Assembly: GCA_965221295.1 (NCBI GenBank)
Contig: OZ244879.1
Span: 62,001 to 126,000 of the forward strand
Reading direction: 5' to 3'
DNA from: Bin87 sp965221295
GTDB lineage: Bacteria > Chloroflexota > Dehalococcoidia > Lucifugimonadales > UBA3495
Length of the DNA: 64,000 nucleotides
Shown one piece after another: positions 18,017-26,857 of the stretch. The notes below the pieces were generated by a model that searched no databases, was not told the origin of the DNA, and was given only the letters and a program-made list of their open reading frames with translations. Every line of letters starts with the position of its first letter. Position 1 is the stretch's first letter. The position numbers were made by a program, and so were the translations under genes.

Positions 18017-19090
18017 ATGACCACCACCATTGACCGCGCGGCTCTGCCGTCCGTCGACATTTCCCTGCAATACAGCCACACCATCGGCCGAGCGGAGTTT
18101 TCCGGCCCGGGATTTCGGAACCCCACGGCCATGGCCCGCGCGGAAGACGACGTGATGTACGTGGCCAATCGCTCTTATGACTACCGGCCGGACGGCAAGC
18201 GCATTACCATGTGCACAGTGGGTGAGGAGTTCATCAGCGAGTTCGCCAAGGGTGTCTTCGAGCAGGGCGACGGCGAAGCCGTCTCCACCGACGGCGCCAT
18301 CATCTGGCCAACGGCAATCACGGTTGGACCGAACGGCAACGTTTACCTGGCGGACGAGTACCTGAACCGCATCAGCATCTATTCGCCCGATGGCGAGTAC
18401 CTGACCAAGTGGGAACGACCCGGAGACGGCGACGGGCAATGGAACAAGCCCAGCGGCCTGGTCTTTGGGGCCAACGACACCCTCTACCTGGTGGACAGCA
18501 ACAACCACCGGGTGCAGATGCTCACCGCCGACGGCGATTACATCGGCCAATGGGGCGAGTTTGGAACCGGTCCCGGGCAGTTCAACATGCCCTACGGCGT
18601 TGAGATCGACGCCGCCGGCAACGTGTACGTCGCCGATTGGCGCAATGACCGCATCCAGAAATTTACGGCGAACGGCGAATTTCTGATGGCCTTTGGCGAA
18701 TCGGGAGACGGGCCCGGGCAATTCAACCGACCCACCGACGTGGCGGTTGACAACGACGGCGCGATTTACGTGGCGGACTGGAACAATGACCGGCTGCAGG
18801 CGTTCCACCCGGACGGCTCGTTTGCTGGCATGACCTACGGTGAAGCCACCGTTTCCCAGTGGGGGACGGGCAAGCTGGACGCCAACCCGGAGATGTGGGA
18901 GGAACGCAAGATTGCGCAGGGTCTGGAGCGCGAAAAACTGTTCTGGGGTCCCATTGCAGTCGAGTGCGACGACGAAGGCCGGATCTTCGTCGTGGAAACG
19001 GCCCGTTCTCGCATCCAGGTATTCCAGAAGCAGACGCCGCTGTTCTACGGCGTGAACGAGCGGGTTGCCGGCGGCGGAGGCAGGCTCTAG
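18017..19090 (+). CDS. NHL-repeat beta-propeller protein
   Basis: The product is 357 residues with repeated NHL blades: NGNVYLADEYLNRISIYSPD, NDTLYLVDSNNHRVQMLTAD, AGNVYVADWRNDRIQKFTAN and GAIYVADWNNDRLQAFHPDG. GQWNKPSGL and GQFNMPYGV linkers separate them. This makes a six-bladed propeller, probably a binding or lyase-like scaffold. ATG 18017 follows GGAGGA. It lies 78 bp after the DUF1501 gene and ends at a strong terminator, so the three genes probably form one operon. Confidence 0.88.
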   Translation: MTTTIDRAALPSVDISLQYSHTIGRAEFSGPGFRNPTAMARAEDDVMYVANRSYDYRPDGKRITMCTVGEEFISEFAKGVFEQGDGEAVSTDGAIIWPTAITVGPNGNVYLADEYLNRISIYSPDGEYLTKWERPGDGDGQWNKPSGLVFGANDTLYLVDSNNHRVQMLTADGDYIGQWGEFGTGPGQFNMPYGVEIDAAGNVYVADWRNDRIQKFTANGEFLMAFGESGDGPGQFNRPTDVAVDNDGAIYVADWNNDRLQAFHPDGSFAGMTYGEATVSQWGTGKLDANPEMWEERKIAQGLEREKLFWGPIAVECDDEGRIFVVETARSRIQVFQKQTPLFYGVNERVAGGGGRL

Positions 19091-19120
19091 GAGCTCCGTT
19101 TCTTCCTTGTGGAGGGCCAT

Positions 19121-19141
19121 GGGCGGGTTTGGAACCCGCCC
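19121..19141 (+). terminator. Rho-independent terminator of the DUF1800-NHL operon
   Basis: GGGCGGGTT (19121-19129) pairs perfectly with AACCCGCCC (19133-19141) around TGG, followed by TTT. Confidence 0.82.
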
Positions 19142-19180
19142 TTTCCGTCAGGAACCCCTCCCAAGGTACGGGACTACCGG

Positions 19181-19189
19181 TGATATACT
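19181..19189 (+). promoter_or_regulatory. Extended -10 promoter for the Fur-recF genes
   Basis: TGATATACT combines a TGN extension with a TATACT -10 box (19184-19189). No matching -35 is seen. The start of transcription would fall near 19196, only a few bases before the first possible TTG start codon. Confidence 0.45.
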
Positions 19190-19203
19190 GGTTAAACTGA
19201 TTC

Positions 19204-19653
19204 TTGGAATATTGGACTTGGGCTTTGAATTCTCAGGAACATCTGGCGGCCCAGCTGAGACCGTTGGGCATCCGCCTGACCCCGCAGCGCCTGGCGATTG
19301 CCGAGGTGGTGGTGAACTCTGCGGACCACCCCACGGTTCGGGAAATCTTCGAGCGAGTCCGCGATTTCTTCCCCTACGTTACGCTGGCCACGGTGTATTC
19401 CACCTTGGGATTGCTGGAGCAGGCCGGCATCGTGCGCGAGTTGCCGTTCCAGAAGCTGTCTCGCTACGACGCCAATCTGTCGCCCCACGCCAACCTGGTG
19501 TGCCTGGGCTGCGGCTCGGTGGTTGACGCCGAAGTAGGAGAGGAGCGAGTGGCTGAGTTGGAGCAGTCGGTCAACCAGCGCACGGAGTTTCGCGTGTCGT
19601 CCCAGCGGGTCGATTTCTACGGATACTGCGAGGGTTGCGCCAAGGACAGGTAA
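19204..19653 (+). CDS. Fur-family transcriptional regulator
   Basis: The product is 149 residues from TTG 19204, or 142 from TTG 19225; neither has a clear ribosome site. The winged helix contains GIRLTPQRLAIAEVVVNSAD and FPYVTLATVYSTLGLLEQAG. The metal site region is SPHANLVCLGCGSVVDAE, and a second CxxC (CEGC) is near the C-terminus, so a structural zinc is likely. The spacing fits the PerR/Fur group, but which metal or signal it senses cannot be told. recF begins 27 bp downstream on the same strand. Confidence 0.88.
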   Translation: MEYWTWALNSQEHLAAQLRPLGIRLTPQRLAIAEVVVNSADHPTVREIFERVRDFFPYVTLATVYSTLGLLEQAGIVRELPFQKLSRYDANLSPHANLVCLGCGSVVDAEVGEERVAELEQSVNQRTEFRVSSQRVDFYGYCEGCAKDR

Positions 19654-19680
19654 AGCGGGCCCCTGCGTTTGCGATGGCAT

Positions 19681-20859
19681 GTGGCGTACCTTTCGCGACT
19701 AACGCTCAGCAACTTCCGCAATTTCCGTCAAGCGGACATTGAGCTGCCGGCCGGCCCTTCCGTGTTTCACGGGCCCAACGCCCAGGGCAAGACCGCGCTT
19801 CTGGAGGCCGCCTATCTCCTGGCAATCGGGCGCGCCTTTCGGGCCGAACGCGAGCGCGAGGTCGTCAATTTCGAAGCCGTCAGAACCGGGGAATCGGCAT
19901 ACGTCACGGGTGTAGCGGTGGATGATGGGCAGGACGTTACCGTAGTGGTGGGTTACCAGCCTGGCGCGCCGGATCGGTCATACGGAATCATGGATGGCGA
20001 GGGATCAACAGAGCCAGTGGTGTCCAAGCGAATCCGAGTGAACCGGCTGCCGTCCACCGCCAGCGGCTTGGTCGGCAGGATAGGCGCCGCACTCTTTGTC
20101 GTAGATGACCTCAACCTCGTATTGGGTTCCCCATCGCACCGGCGCCGGTACCTGGACGTGCTGATGTCGCAGGCCCACTCCGGGCACCTGGATTTGTTGC
20201 AGCGATACCAAACGGCGCTTCGCAACCGCAACGGACTGCTGCGCCGTCAACGGCAGAGCCACGTTGATGCCGAGGAGATGGAATATTGGGACGCCCAGTT
20301 GGTGGAGGCCGGCAGCCGGGTAATCCTGCGGCGCGCGGACGCGATAGAACGGCTGGCCGGGCTGGCGCAGCAGCGACACTGCGAATTGGCGCAGCCGGGC
20401 GTCGTTTTGGAATTGCCCTACCGGCCGAGCGTGCCGCCGGGTCGTGCCGTCGAGGACACAGAGTTGGAGTTCCGGAGCAGGCTGCGCCGACAGGCCGACC
20501 GGGAGCGGGCCACCGCAGTTACCGCCACCGGGCCGCACCGCGACGACTTTGGCGTCACCGTCAAAGGGCTGGAGGCGAACGCTTACGCATCCCGCGGCGA
20601 GGCTCGCACCATTGCCCTGTCCTTGCGGTTGGCCGAAGCCGACTACCTGGCGGAGGTTAGAAACGATCCTCCCATAATTCTGCTGGACGACGTGTTTTCG
20701 GAGATGGACGCGCAGCGGCGAGAACGCGTGCTGCAGAAGGCAACCGCCTACCGCCAGACTCTGATCACGACGACGGACTTGGATTTGGTGAAGCCCACGC
20801 TGGGCGACGGCGCCGCCTATTTTCGGGTTTGCGGCGGCCTGGTGGAGCGAATGGATTGA
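19681..20859 (+). CDS. recF: DNA replication and repair protein RecF
   Basis: The product is 392 residues from GTG 19681, or 396 from TTG 19669. It has Walker A GPNAQGKT at 31-38, the signature-like SRGEARTIALSLRLAEADYL, and Walker B PIILLDDVFSEMD. RecF is an SMC-like ATPase that helps load RecA at gapped DNA. The usual neighbours dnaA, dnaN and gyrB are absent; instead it follows a Fur-type regulator gene. Confidence 0.92.
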   Translation: MAYLSRLTLSNFRNFRQADIELPAGPSVFHGPNAQGKTALLEAAYLLAIGRAFRAEREREVVNFEAVRTGESAYVTGVAVDDGQDVTVVVGYQPGAPDRSYGIMDGEGSTEPVVSKRIRVNRLPSTASGLVGRIGAALFVVDDLNLVLGSPSHRRRYLDVLMSQAHSGHLDLLQRYQTALRNRNGLLRRQRQSHVDAEEMEYWDAQLVEAGSRVILRRADAIERLAGLAQQRHCELAQPGVVLELPYRPSVPPGRAVEDTELEFRSRLRRQADRERATAVTATGPHRDDFGVTVKGLEANAYASRGEARTIALSLRLAEADYLAEVRNDPPIILLDDVFSEMDAQRRERVLQKATAYRQTLITTTDLDLVKPTLGDGAAYFRVCGGLVERMD

Positions 20860-20895
20860 AACCCGGCGCGCTCAATGGAAACCCGGCGCGCTCAA
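20857..20895. repeat. Tandem direct repeat after recF
   Basis: GAAACCCGGCGCGCTCAA occurs twice, at about 20858-20875 and 20878-20895, starting across the recF stop. It may be a small slippage duplication. Confidence 0.6.
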
Positions 20896-21038
20896 GGCAG
20901 ACGCTCATCGGGAGATGGTGGTAGGACAGGACATGGTGGCAGAAAAACGCTGATTGGCGGCCAACGACGCGGCATGTGGCTACGGGATTGACAGGGCCGA
21001 GACCATTGGCGGGCCGCAGGGGATTAGGACTGAGACGA

Positions 21039-21854
21039 ATGACAACACCCTACGAATCTGAAATGGCGCTGGCCGCCGCCGTCGAGACCCTCGCCGACTC
21101 CAGGTATGCCATCGCGTTGACCGGCGCCGGGTTGTCGGTGGAAAGCGGCATACCATCGTTTCGCGGCGCCGATGGGCTCTGGACCAGGTACGGGCAACCG
21201 TCCAACTTGTCCTATCGAGCGTTCGCCAGCGACCCGAAGGCTTGGTGGGAATCACGGCTGCGGGATGAAGCGACCCCGGGCAACCCGACCTATGACCTCA
21301 AGGCCGCCGTTGACCAGGCGACGCCCAACGGCGGACACGTCGCCATAGCGAAACTGGAAGAGTTGGGGCTGTTGTTCGCCGTGATCACACAGAACGTCGA
21401 CGGCCTGCATACCAAGGCTGGATCGAAATCGGTTCTTGAAATCCACGGCAACCGCAACTATCTTCGGTGCCTGGGCTGCGGTAGCCGGAAACGGCGCGAA
21501 GGCTATGCCATGGGGAGCCTGCCGCCGAAATGCGCAGAGTGCGGGTCGGCAATCAAGCTGGACACGGTGATGTTCGGGGAACCCATCCCGCGCAGCACAT
21601 TGGACGCCTGCATCGAAGAAGTTGAGAAGTGCGACGCCATGTTGCTGGTGGGAACGTCGGGCGCGGTCAATCCGGCGGCTCAATTTCCCCGGGTGGCGCG
21701 GGAACGCGGGGCGCGGATCATCGAGGTGAACCCGGCCGCGACCGAATTGTCGGCGACCGCCCACGTGACGCTGAGCGGCCCCGCCGGCGAGATCTTGCCG
21801 GGGATGGCGCAGGCACTGCAGGCTCGGGTCAATAGAAACCACGGAAGGGATTGA
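21039..21854 (+). CDS. Sir2-family NAD-dependent protein deacylase
   Basis: The product is 271 residues. NAD-binding GAGLSVESGIPSFRG (about 29-43), TQNVDGLH (118-124) and catalytic H136 (EIHGN) are present. Zinc ligands are C144/C147 (CLGC) and C165/C168 (CAEC). It should remove acyl groups from lysine using NAD. The start is ATG 21039; the longer ORF from 20976 has no family support. The mscS-like gene starts one base after its stop, so the two are probably translated together. Confidence 0.9.
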   Translation: MTTPYESEMALAAAVETLADSRYAIALTGAGLSVESGIPSFRGADGLWTRYGQPSNLSYRAFASDPKAWWESRLRDEATPGNPTYDLKAAVDQATPNGGHVAIAKLEELGLLFAVITQNVDGLHTKAGSKSVLEIHGNRNYLRCLGCGSRKRREGYAMGSLPPKCAECGSAIKLDTVMFGEPIPRSTLDACIEEVEKCDAMLLVGTSGAVNPAAQFPRVARERGARIIEVNPAATELSATAHVTLSGPAGEILPGMAQALQARVNRNHGRD

Positions 21855-21855
21855 A

Positions 21856-23079
21856 ATGGGCGCATCATTCGCCAACTGGTGGCAGGCCGTGTCCGAGTGG
21901 GCCGCCGGCGCGGCTATAACGTGGACAGACGTGATCGCAGCGGTGGCCACGCTGGGAGCGTCTCTGGTCTTTGCCCTGTTGTTCAGCAGGTTGTTGTCTC
22001 GATTGCTGCTGCGTTTGGCCAACTTCTCGGACGGCGACCTGGATGACCGGCTGATCGGGGCGGCTCGCGGGCCGGTCACCGCGCTGATCATACTGGGCGG
22101 CGCATACATTGCGTTGACCATCCCACTGGAGCTTGGGGATTTCCTGCAAGGCGTCATCAACAAAGTGGCCACGGTGGGCGCCGTGGTGGTCGGCGGGTTT
22201 CTCATCACGGGCATCAGCCGGGCGGTACTCTACTGGCTCGAGGAATTGCTTGAGGGCAAGGATCCTGGCAACGCCGGCAATTGGGCGCTGCCCCTGGCCA
22301 GGCGGGCCGTGCTGATTGTGGTCGTGGCCATGGCGGCGATGGTATCGCTGGACGTGCTGGGCATCAACATCAGCCCGCTGATCGCGGGCCTGGGCCTGGG
22401 AGGCCTGGCGGTGGCGCTGGCCCTGCGACCCACGCTGAGCAGCCTCTTCGCGGGGGCCTACGTCATCTCCGAGGGCGTGGTCAGCGCCGGAGACTACATC
22501 GAGCTGGAGAACGGCGTCACTGGCTACGTGGTTGACGTGAACTGGCGCAGCACCCGCCTGCGAACCTGGACCAACAACCTGGTGGTGATACCCAACGCGC
22601 GGTTTTCCGAGACCATCATCACCAACTACAGCAAACCCGACCCGCACGTCAACGTGTATTTGACCTGCGGCGTTGCGTACGAAAGCGATCTGGAGCTGGT
22701 GGAGGCCGTAAGCATCGACGTGATGCAACAGGTGGAGCAAGAGCATCCGGGCGTAGTGAAAGACTACGGCGTGTATTTTGGCTACGACACCTTCGGGGAG
22801 AGCAACATCGACTTCTGGTTGTTCATGCAGGCCGCGGATCGTTTGGCGAGTTTTGAGGTGCGCAGCGCGCTGATCAAGCAGTTACAGGCCCGGTTGGCCC
22901 TGGAGGGGATCACCATCAATTACCCGGTGCGATCTCTGCGCCTGCCTCCGGGTTTCGCTGGGGAGGAAGCCCCAGCCGCTCCGACTCCAGGCGTCATCGG
23001 GCGTCGACCGCCGACGATTTCCACCCGTAGGCGAGCGCCTACCGACGCGCCGAACAGCGCGGACGGTCCGGACGTCTAG
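21856..23079 (+). CDS. MscS-family small-conductance mechanosensitive channel
   Basis: The product is 407 residues. Hydrophobic segments occur near residues 20-45, 70-95, 100-120 and 145-165. The pore helix is rich in Gly and Ala (GLGLGGLAVALALRPTLSSL), followed by the cytoplasmic domain with ISEGVVSAGDYIELENGVTG and VVIPNARFSETIITNYSKPD. It would open under membrane tension to relieve osmotic shock. A Pro/Arg-rich tail ends the protein. It starts one base after the sirtuin gene and ends before a strong terminator. Confidence 0.92.
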   Translation: MGASFANWWQAVSEWAAGAAITWTDVIAAVATLGASLVFALLFSRLLSRLLLRLANFSDGDLDDRLIGAARGPVTALIILGGAYIALTIPLELGDFLQGVINKVATVGAVVVGGFLITGISRAVLYWLEELLEGKDPGNAGNWALPLARRAVLIVVVAMAAMVSLDVLGINISPLIAGLGLGGLAVALALRPTLSSLFAGAYVISEGVVSAGDYIELENGVTGYVVDVNWRSTRLRTWTNNLVVIPNARFSETIITNYSKPDPHVNVYLTCGVAYESDLELVEAVSIDVMQQVEQEHPGVVKDYGVYFGYDTFGESNIDFWLFMQAADRLASFEVRSALIKQLQARLALEGITINYPVRSLRLPPGFAGEEAPAAPTPGVIGRRPPTISTRRRAPTDAPNSADGPDV

Positions 23080-23107
23080 CGGGTTGGCGAACCCCGATTG
23101 GCGAACC

Positions 23108-23144
23108 AAGAACAGGAGCCATCGAAACGATGGCTTCTGTTCTT
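23108..23144. terminator. Strong bidirectional terminator
   Basis: AAGAACAG (23108-23115) and AGCCATCG (23117-23124) pair with CGATGGCT (23128-23135) and CTGTTCTT (23137-23144), with one G/T mismatch column and an AAA loop. It lies between the convergent mscS and GrdB-like genes. Confidence 0.85.
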
Positions 23145-23168
23145 TGGCGGTGGCGTCGCCGCCGTAGG

Positions 23169-24371
23169 TTAGCGGGACAGACCGTATGCCGTGGCCTGCA
23201 GCTTGGGGTCTCCCGTCGCGTTCAGTCGTTGGGTGATGCTGTCGATGAGCGAGCCCACGGCGGATTCGCCCCAGAACCAGCGGTGGATGTCCGACTCGGA
23301 ATCGTCGGGGCGTTGCGCCATGCGGGCCTCGTAGCAGAACGCCTTGAGGTCGTCGGCGCAGAAGCGAGCGAATTGGGGCACGGACACGTCGGCAGGCCGT
23401 TCATCCATGTCAGCCTCATCGCTGGCGGCGTAGGCTTCCAGGAACCGGATGATGCCGCGGAACCGGCGTTGGGGAATCCCGGTGATGCCGACGGCGGTGC
23501 GGCCGCGTTGTTCCTGCCAGCGTTCGTAGTAGGCGCGGAGTGCGGTGATCTCTCCGGCGGCGTCCAGCGGCTTGGCGGCGCCGTTGGATGGGGCGCTTGC
23601 GATCTCCGAAGCTTGGGGCAACCCGATGGGTCCGGCGTCCTCCGGATAGTCGGCCAGCACGGGACCCGAATCGGCGTTCAGCGTGGCAAAGGCGGCCGAG
23701 ATGACCTGATGCTGGAAGGCCGGATCGTCCGGCTTGCCCAGGGCGTAACCGAAGAAGAACGGAACCCACAGGGCACGCGGGGGCCGCACGCGCTCGGCGT
23801 GTTCCCGCACCAGGGCAATTGCCACAGTGGTCAACCCGGCGGCCTCGAAGACCCTGGCGAGCACGCTCACGGCGTGAGTGCACAGGGGTCAAGTTGGGGT
23901 GAGCAATACGAGGTCAACCCCTTCGTCCTTGAGTCGTTGCGCCACCTCGGGGCCGGTTTGTTCCGCCACCACGGTACAATCACGCAGGGCTCCCATGAAC
24001 GAGTAATTGTTGGTGGCGACTGCTCCAATCGCGCCATCTTGCGCCAGCTCGCGCAAGCGGTCGATGGGGTAGGTGATGTTGATGTCCCGGTAGATGGCGG
24101 TGCGGTCGAAACCGATGCTGAAGTGGCTCTGGACGACATCGGCGTTGTCGGCGGCGCTGGGCAGGATGCGGTAGGTGGACTCCCCGCCGGGGTGGTCGCG
24201 GTTGAATGGCTGGTCGTCCCGCAGGTGCAGGCCCCCGGTGGTAACGATGGCGACCACGCTTTCAGCCAGGGGTTTGTCCAGCGGAGACCACGGGGTATCG
24301 TTGGATTCCATGCAGGGGAAGAACTCCAGCATCCGGCGCTGAACTTCGGAGAGAATCTCCAGTCGGGGCAT
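23169..24371 (-). CDS. GrdB-like reductase selenoprotein B family protein (in-frame TGA at 23889-23891)
   Basis: From ATG 24371 (site AGGAGG) the minus-strand frame runs to TGA 23891-23889 and stays open to 23169, giving 400 residues with Sec at 161. Around it the protein reads GVDLVLLTPT-U-PLCTHAVSVLARVFEAAG, the motif of the glycine/sarcosine/betaine/D-proline reductase selenoprotein B family. The upstream part includes GGLHLRDDQPFN and FDRTAIYRDINITYPIDRLR, also typical. Both halves would be incomplete alone, so readthrough as Sec is much likelier than two genes. Partners GrdA or GrdC/D are not nearby, so the electron acceptor and substrate are unknown. A zinc alcohol dehydrogenase gene is upstream on the same strand. 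Confidence 0.9.
23839..23866 (-). promoter_or_regulatory. Candidate SECIS hairpin of the GrdB-like gene
   Basis: On the minus strand, after the TGA, GCG-TG-CTCG pairs with CGAG-GC-CGC around a 10-base loop that contains GGGT (GGT at 23853-23851, about 36 nt after the TGA). A tighter alternative hairpin, CTCAC/GTGAG, lies closer to the TGA. The choice between them needs folding. Confidence 0.4.
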
Positions 24372-24420
24372 GGTTGGCCTCCTAATCGAATGGGCCTGCG
24401 AGTCGAGTTGGCCTTTTGGC

Positions 24421-24478
24421 TGAATTGGAGTCCGGATTGAATTGGAGTCCGGGTCGCATTCGAGTCCGGGTTGAGTTG
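24421..24478. repeat. 17-bp tandem repeat between alcohol dehydrogenase and selenoprotein genes
   Basis: TGAATTGGAGTCCGGAT occurs at 24421-24437, repeats at 24438-24454, and recurs in degenerate form at 24455-24471, then partly again. It lies in the 112-bp gap between the two minus-strand genes. Confidence 0.75.
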
Positions 24479-24483
24479 GCGCC

Positions 24484-25584
24484 CTAGTCAAACATGATGG
24501 CGCCGCGGCCGATCTCGCCCCGGTCCAGGTCGTCGTAGGCCTCGTTGATCTGGTCCAGGGTGTAGTGGCGCACGACCAGGTCATCAAGGTTCAGCTTGCC
24601 GGAGTGGTACATGTCCACCATGACGGGCATGTCAGTGCGGGAACGGGCGGAGCCGTAGTAGGATCCCCGCAAGGTCTTTTCGTTCCGCACCAAGTCAACG
24701 GCGTTGATGCCAGCTTCTTGACCCCAGGGCGCGATGCCAACGACGGTGACGACGCCGCGTTTGGCGGCCATATCGTAGGCGGCCTTGGTGGTGTCGGCGC
24801 TGCCGAACACTTCGAAGGTGTAGTCGGCGCCGCGGCCACCGGTCAGGTCCTTGACCTGCTGCACGGGATCACGGTCGGCAGCGTTCACCGCGTGGGTGGC
24901 GCCGAACTTCATGGCGAACTCAAGCTGAGCTTCCCTGATGTCAACGGCGATGATGCGACCGGCGTTGGCCAGCGCGGCGCCCATGATTACGTTCAGCCCG
25001 ACCCCGCCGCAGCCGATCACGGCCACCGTGCTGCCGGCTTTGATTTCGGCGCTGTATAGGGCGGCCCCAACACCGGTGGTGACCGAGCAGCCGATCATGG
25101 CCGCCTTGTCCATGGGAAGGGTGTCGGCGACGGGCACGACTCCGGTTTCGGGGATGACCGCGTACTCGGCGAAGCAGGCCACCTTGCCCATGTGGTGGAT
25201 GTCTTTGCCAGCGGCGTGCAGCCGAGTGGTGCCGTCCAGAAGGTTGGCTCCGGTGGCGGCGTGGAGGTCGCAGAGGTTGCTGTGCCCTTCCAGGCACGAC
25301 CGGCAGCGACCGCAGGCGGGCACGAAGGACAGGATCACCTGGTCGCCCTCGTTGGCCAGGGTGACGCCGGGTCCGGTTTGCACCACGGTGCCGGCGCCCT
25401 CGTGTCCCAGCACCACGGGGATGGCGATGGGAGCGTCGCCGTGCATGAAGTGGCGGTCGCTACGGCAGACGCCGGCGGCGCCAACCTTGACCAAGACCTC
25501 GCCGGCCTTGGGTTCGTCCAGGTCCACTTCACAGATATCCAAGGGTTGACCCACTTCCCACAAAACAGCAGCTTTTACCTTCAA
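24484..25584 (-). CDS. Zinc-dependent alcohol dehydrogenase family protein
   Basis: The product is 366 residues of the medium-chain dehydrogenase family. The catalytic zinc site is C40 and H61-E62 (GHEGAGTV). The structural zinc is held by C91, C94, C97 and C105 (CGRCRSCLEGHSNLC). The NAD-binding loop is VIGCGGVGLNVIMG. It should oxidise an alcohol or reduce an aldehyde with NAD(P). TTG 25584 is chosen because GGGAGG lies 8 bases upstream and the protein then begins MKVKAAVLWEVGQPL, as relatives do; an ATG at 25623 has no site. The selenoprotein gene follows after 112 bp. Confidence 0.9.
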   Translation of the reverse strand: MKVKAAVLWEVGQPLDICEVDLDEPKAGEVLVKVGAAGVCRSDRHFMHGDAPIAIPVVLGHEGAGTVVQTGPGVTLANEGDQVILSFVPACGRCRSCLEGHSNLCDLHAATGANLLDGTTRLHAAGKDIHHMGKVACFAEYAVIPETGVVPVADTLPMDKAAMIGCSVTTGVGAALYSAEIKAGSTVAVIGCGGVGLNVIMGAALANAGRIIAVDIREAQLEFAMKFGATHAVNAADRDPVQQVKDLTGGRGADYTFEVFGSADTTKAAYDMAAKRGVVTVVGIAPWGQEAGINAVDLVRNEKTLRGSYYGSARSRTDMPVMVDMYHSGKLNLDDLVVRHYTLDQINEAYDDLDRGEIGRGAIMFD

Positions 25585-25732
25585 AACGTGTCCCTCCCAA
25601 CGGGCCCACTGAGCTATTCGCAAGCACGTGGCGCAGATGGATTTTGCATCGTGACATTGTAGATTACCCGGCGAAATCCCGCCACACCTTGGGTTGGCGC
25701 ATGTTCCCCTGTAAGCGCGGCCCTTCCCTTGA

Positions 25733-26357
25733 CTGTCATTGCGAGCATCCCCTCACCCTGTCATTGCGAGCCTTCCCTCTAGCTGTCATTGCGAGCATCC
25801 CCTCCCCCTGTCATTGCGAGCATCCCCTCCCACTGTCATTGCGAGCGAAGCGCGGCAATCTCGTGAACCCCAACCAACAGCCGTCGGCCCTCCCGCCCGG
25901 CGGTCGTTCGCCCGAGCATCGGGATTGCCGCGTCGCTAACGCGCCTCGCAATGACAGTTGTGGGAGGAGCCCCCGCCCTTGGCCACCGTCGTTGCGATCC
26001 CTTTTTGCTGTCATTGCGAGCCTTCCCTCTAGCTGTCATTGCGAGCATACCCTCCCCCTGTCATTGCGAGCGAAGCGCGGCAATCTCGTGAACCCCAACC
26101 AACGGCCGTCGGCCCTCCCGCCCCGGCGGCCGTTCGCCCGAGCATCGGGATTGCCGCGTCGCTAACGCGCCTCGCAATGACAGTTGTGGGAGGAGCCCCC
26201 GCCCTTGGCCACCGTCGTTGCGATCCCTTTTGGCTGTCATTGCGAGTCTTCCCTCTAGCTGTCATTGCGAGCATCCCCTCTAGCTGTCATTGCGAGCATC
26301 CCCTCCCCCTGTCATTGCCAGCGAAGCGCGGCAATCTCGACGACCGCAACCAACGGC
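25733..26357. repeat. Palindromic repeat block B with 25-bp and 225-bp periodicity
   Basis: CTGTCATTGCGAG starts at 25733, 25758, 25783, 25808 and 25833, exactly 25 bp apart. The last start opens a full element (25833-25957). The pattern repeats at 26008, 26033 and 26058 (full element 26058-26183) and at 26234, 26259, 26284 and 26309, so a 225-226 bp block is itself duplicated. ORFs predicted here in both strands are repeat products and not genes. Confidence 0.92.
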
Positions 26358-26857
26358 CGTGCTCCCAGGACGCTCCGGGGATCACAAATGGACTGGAACC
26401 AGTACAGCGGTTTGACAAACGCGAGGCGAATTTGGTAGTCTGACCCTGGTCGGTAGGGCCGCGATTTTGGCCCGTTGGAGCTGCGCTTCAGCCGACTGAT
26501 TGCATGATGCGCCTGCACCTCCTGGATGAATCACGGCCTTGGATGGGCCGGCAATGGTCCGCCAACGAAGCACTCCGGTTTCGCGTGGCAGACCATATGA
26601 TGCGCCCAAGGTATGGATGCGGTTCGGAAAGAGCGGCGCCCACAGGATGCGAAATCGGTATTTTCCCAGCTGCCCGTCGCGTTCCCGATCCAATCGCTCG
26701 AACGCGGCTATCTGTGTGCCGATTTGAATGCGGAATCGACACGGAGCCTGAATCACCCGGTCCATGAAGCCCGCTGGCCTGGTCGATGGTCAGTCTGGCC
26801 TCAATCGGCCAACAAAAATTTGGCTCCGCGTGCAACGCCCGAACCACAGGAGAACGT
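26358..26857. other. Region without a convincing gene
   Basis: Several overlapping ORFs of 60-220 codons exist on both strands, but none has a ribosome site plus recognisable motifs. TTGACA at 26412-26417 could be a -35 box with a weak TAGTCT at 26436-26441. The sequence has more A/T than its surroundings and may be decayed DNA. Confidence 0.35.

Noticed and set aside
23169..24371. Two separate genes, or a frameshift
   Set aside because: Both halves are in the same frame and meet at one TGA exactly at the family's Sec position, so no frameshift is needed.
23130..24440. 436-codon plus-strand ORF opposite the GrdB-like selenoprotein
   Set aside because: Uninterrupted, but low in recognisable motifs; the minus strand has clear family sequence on both sides of the TGA.
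25733..25845. CRISPR-like regular repeats
   Set aside because: The repeat is about 13 bp and the gap about 12 bp, too short for CRISPR. The gaps are similar to one another and no cas genes are present.
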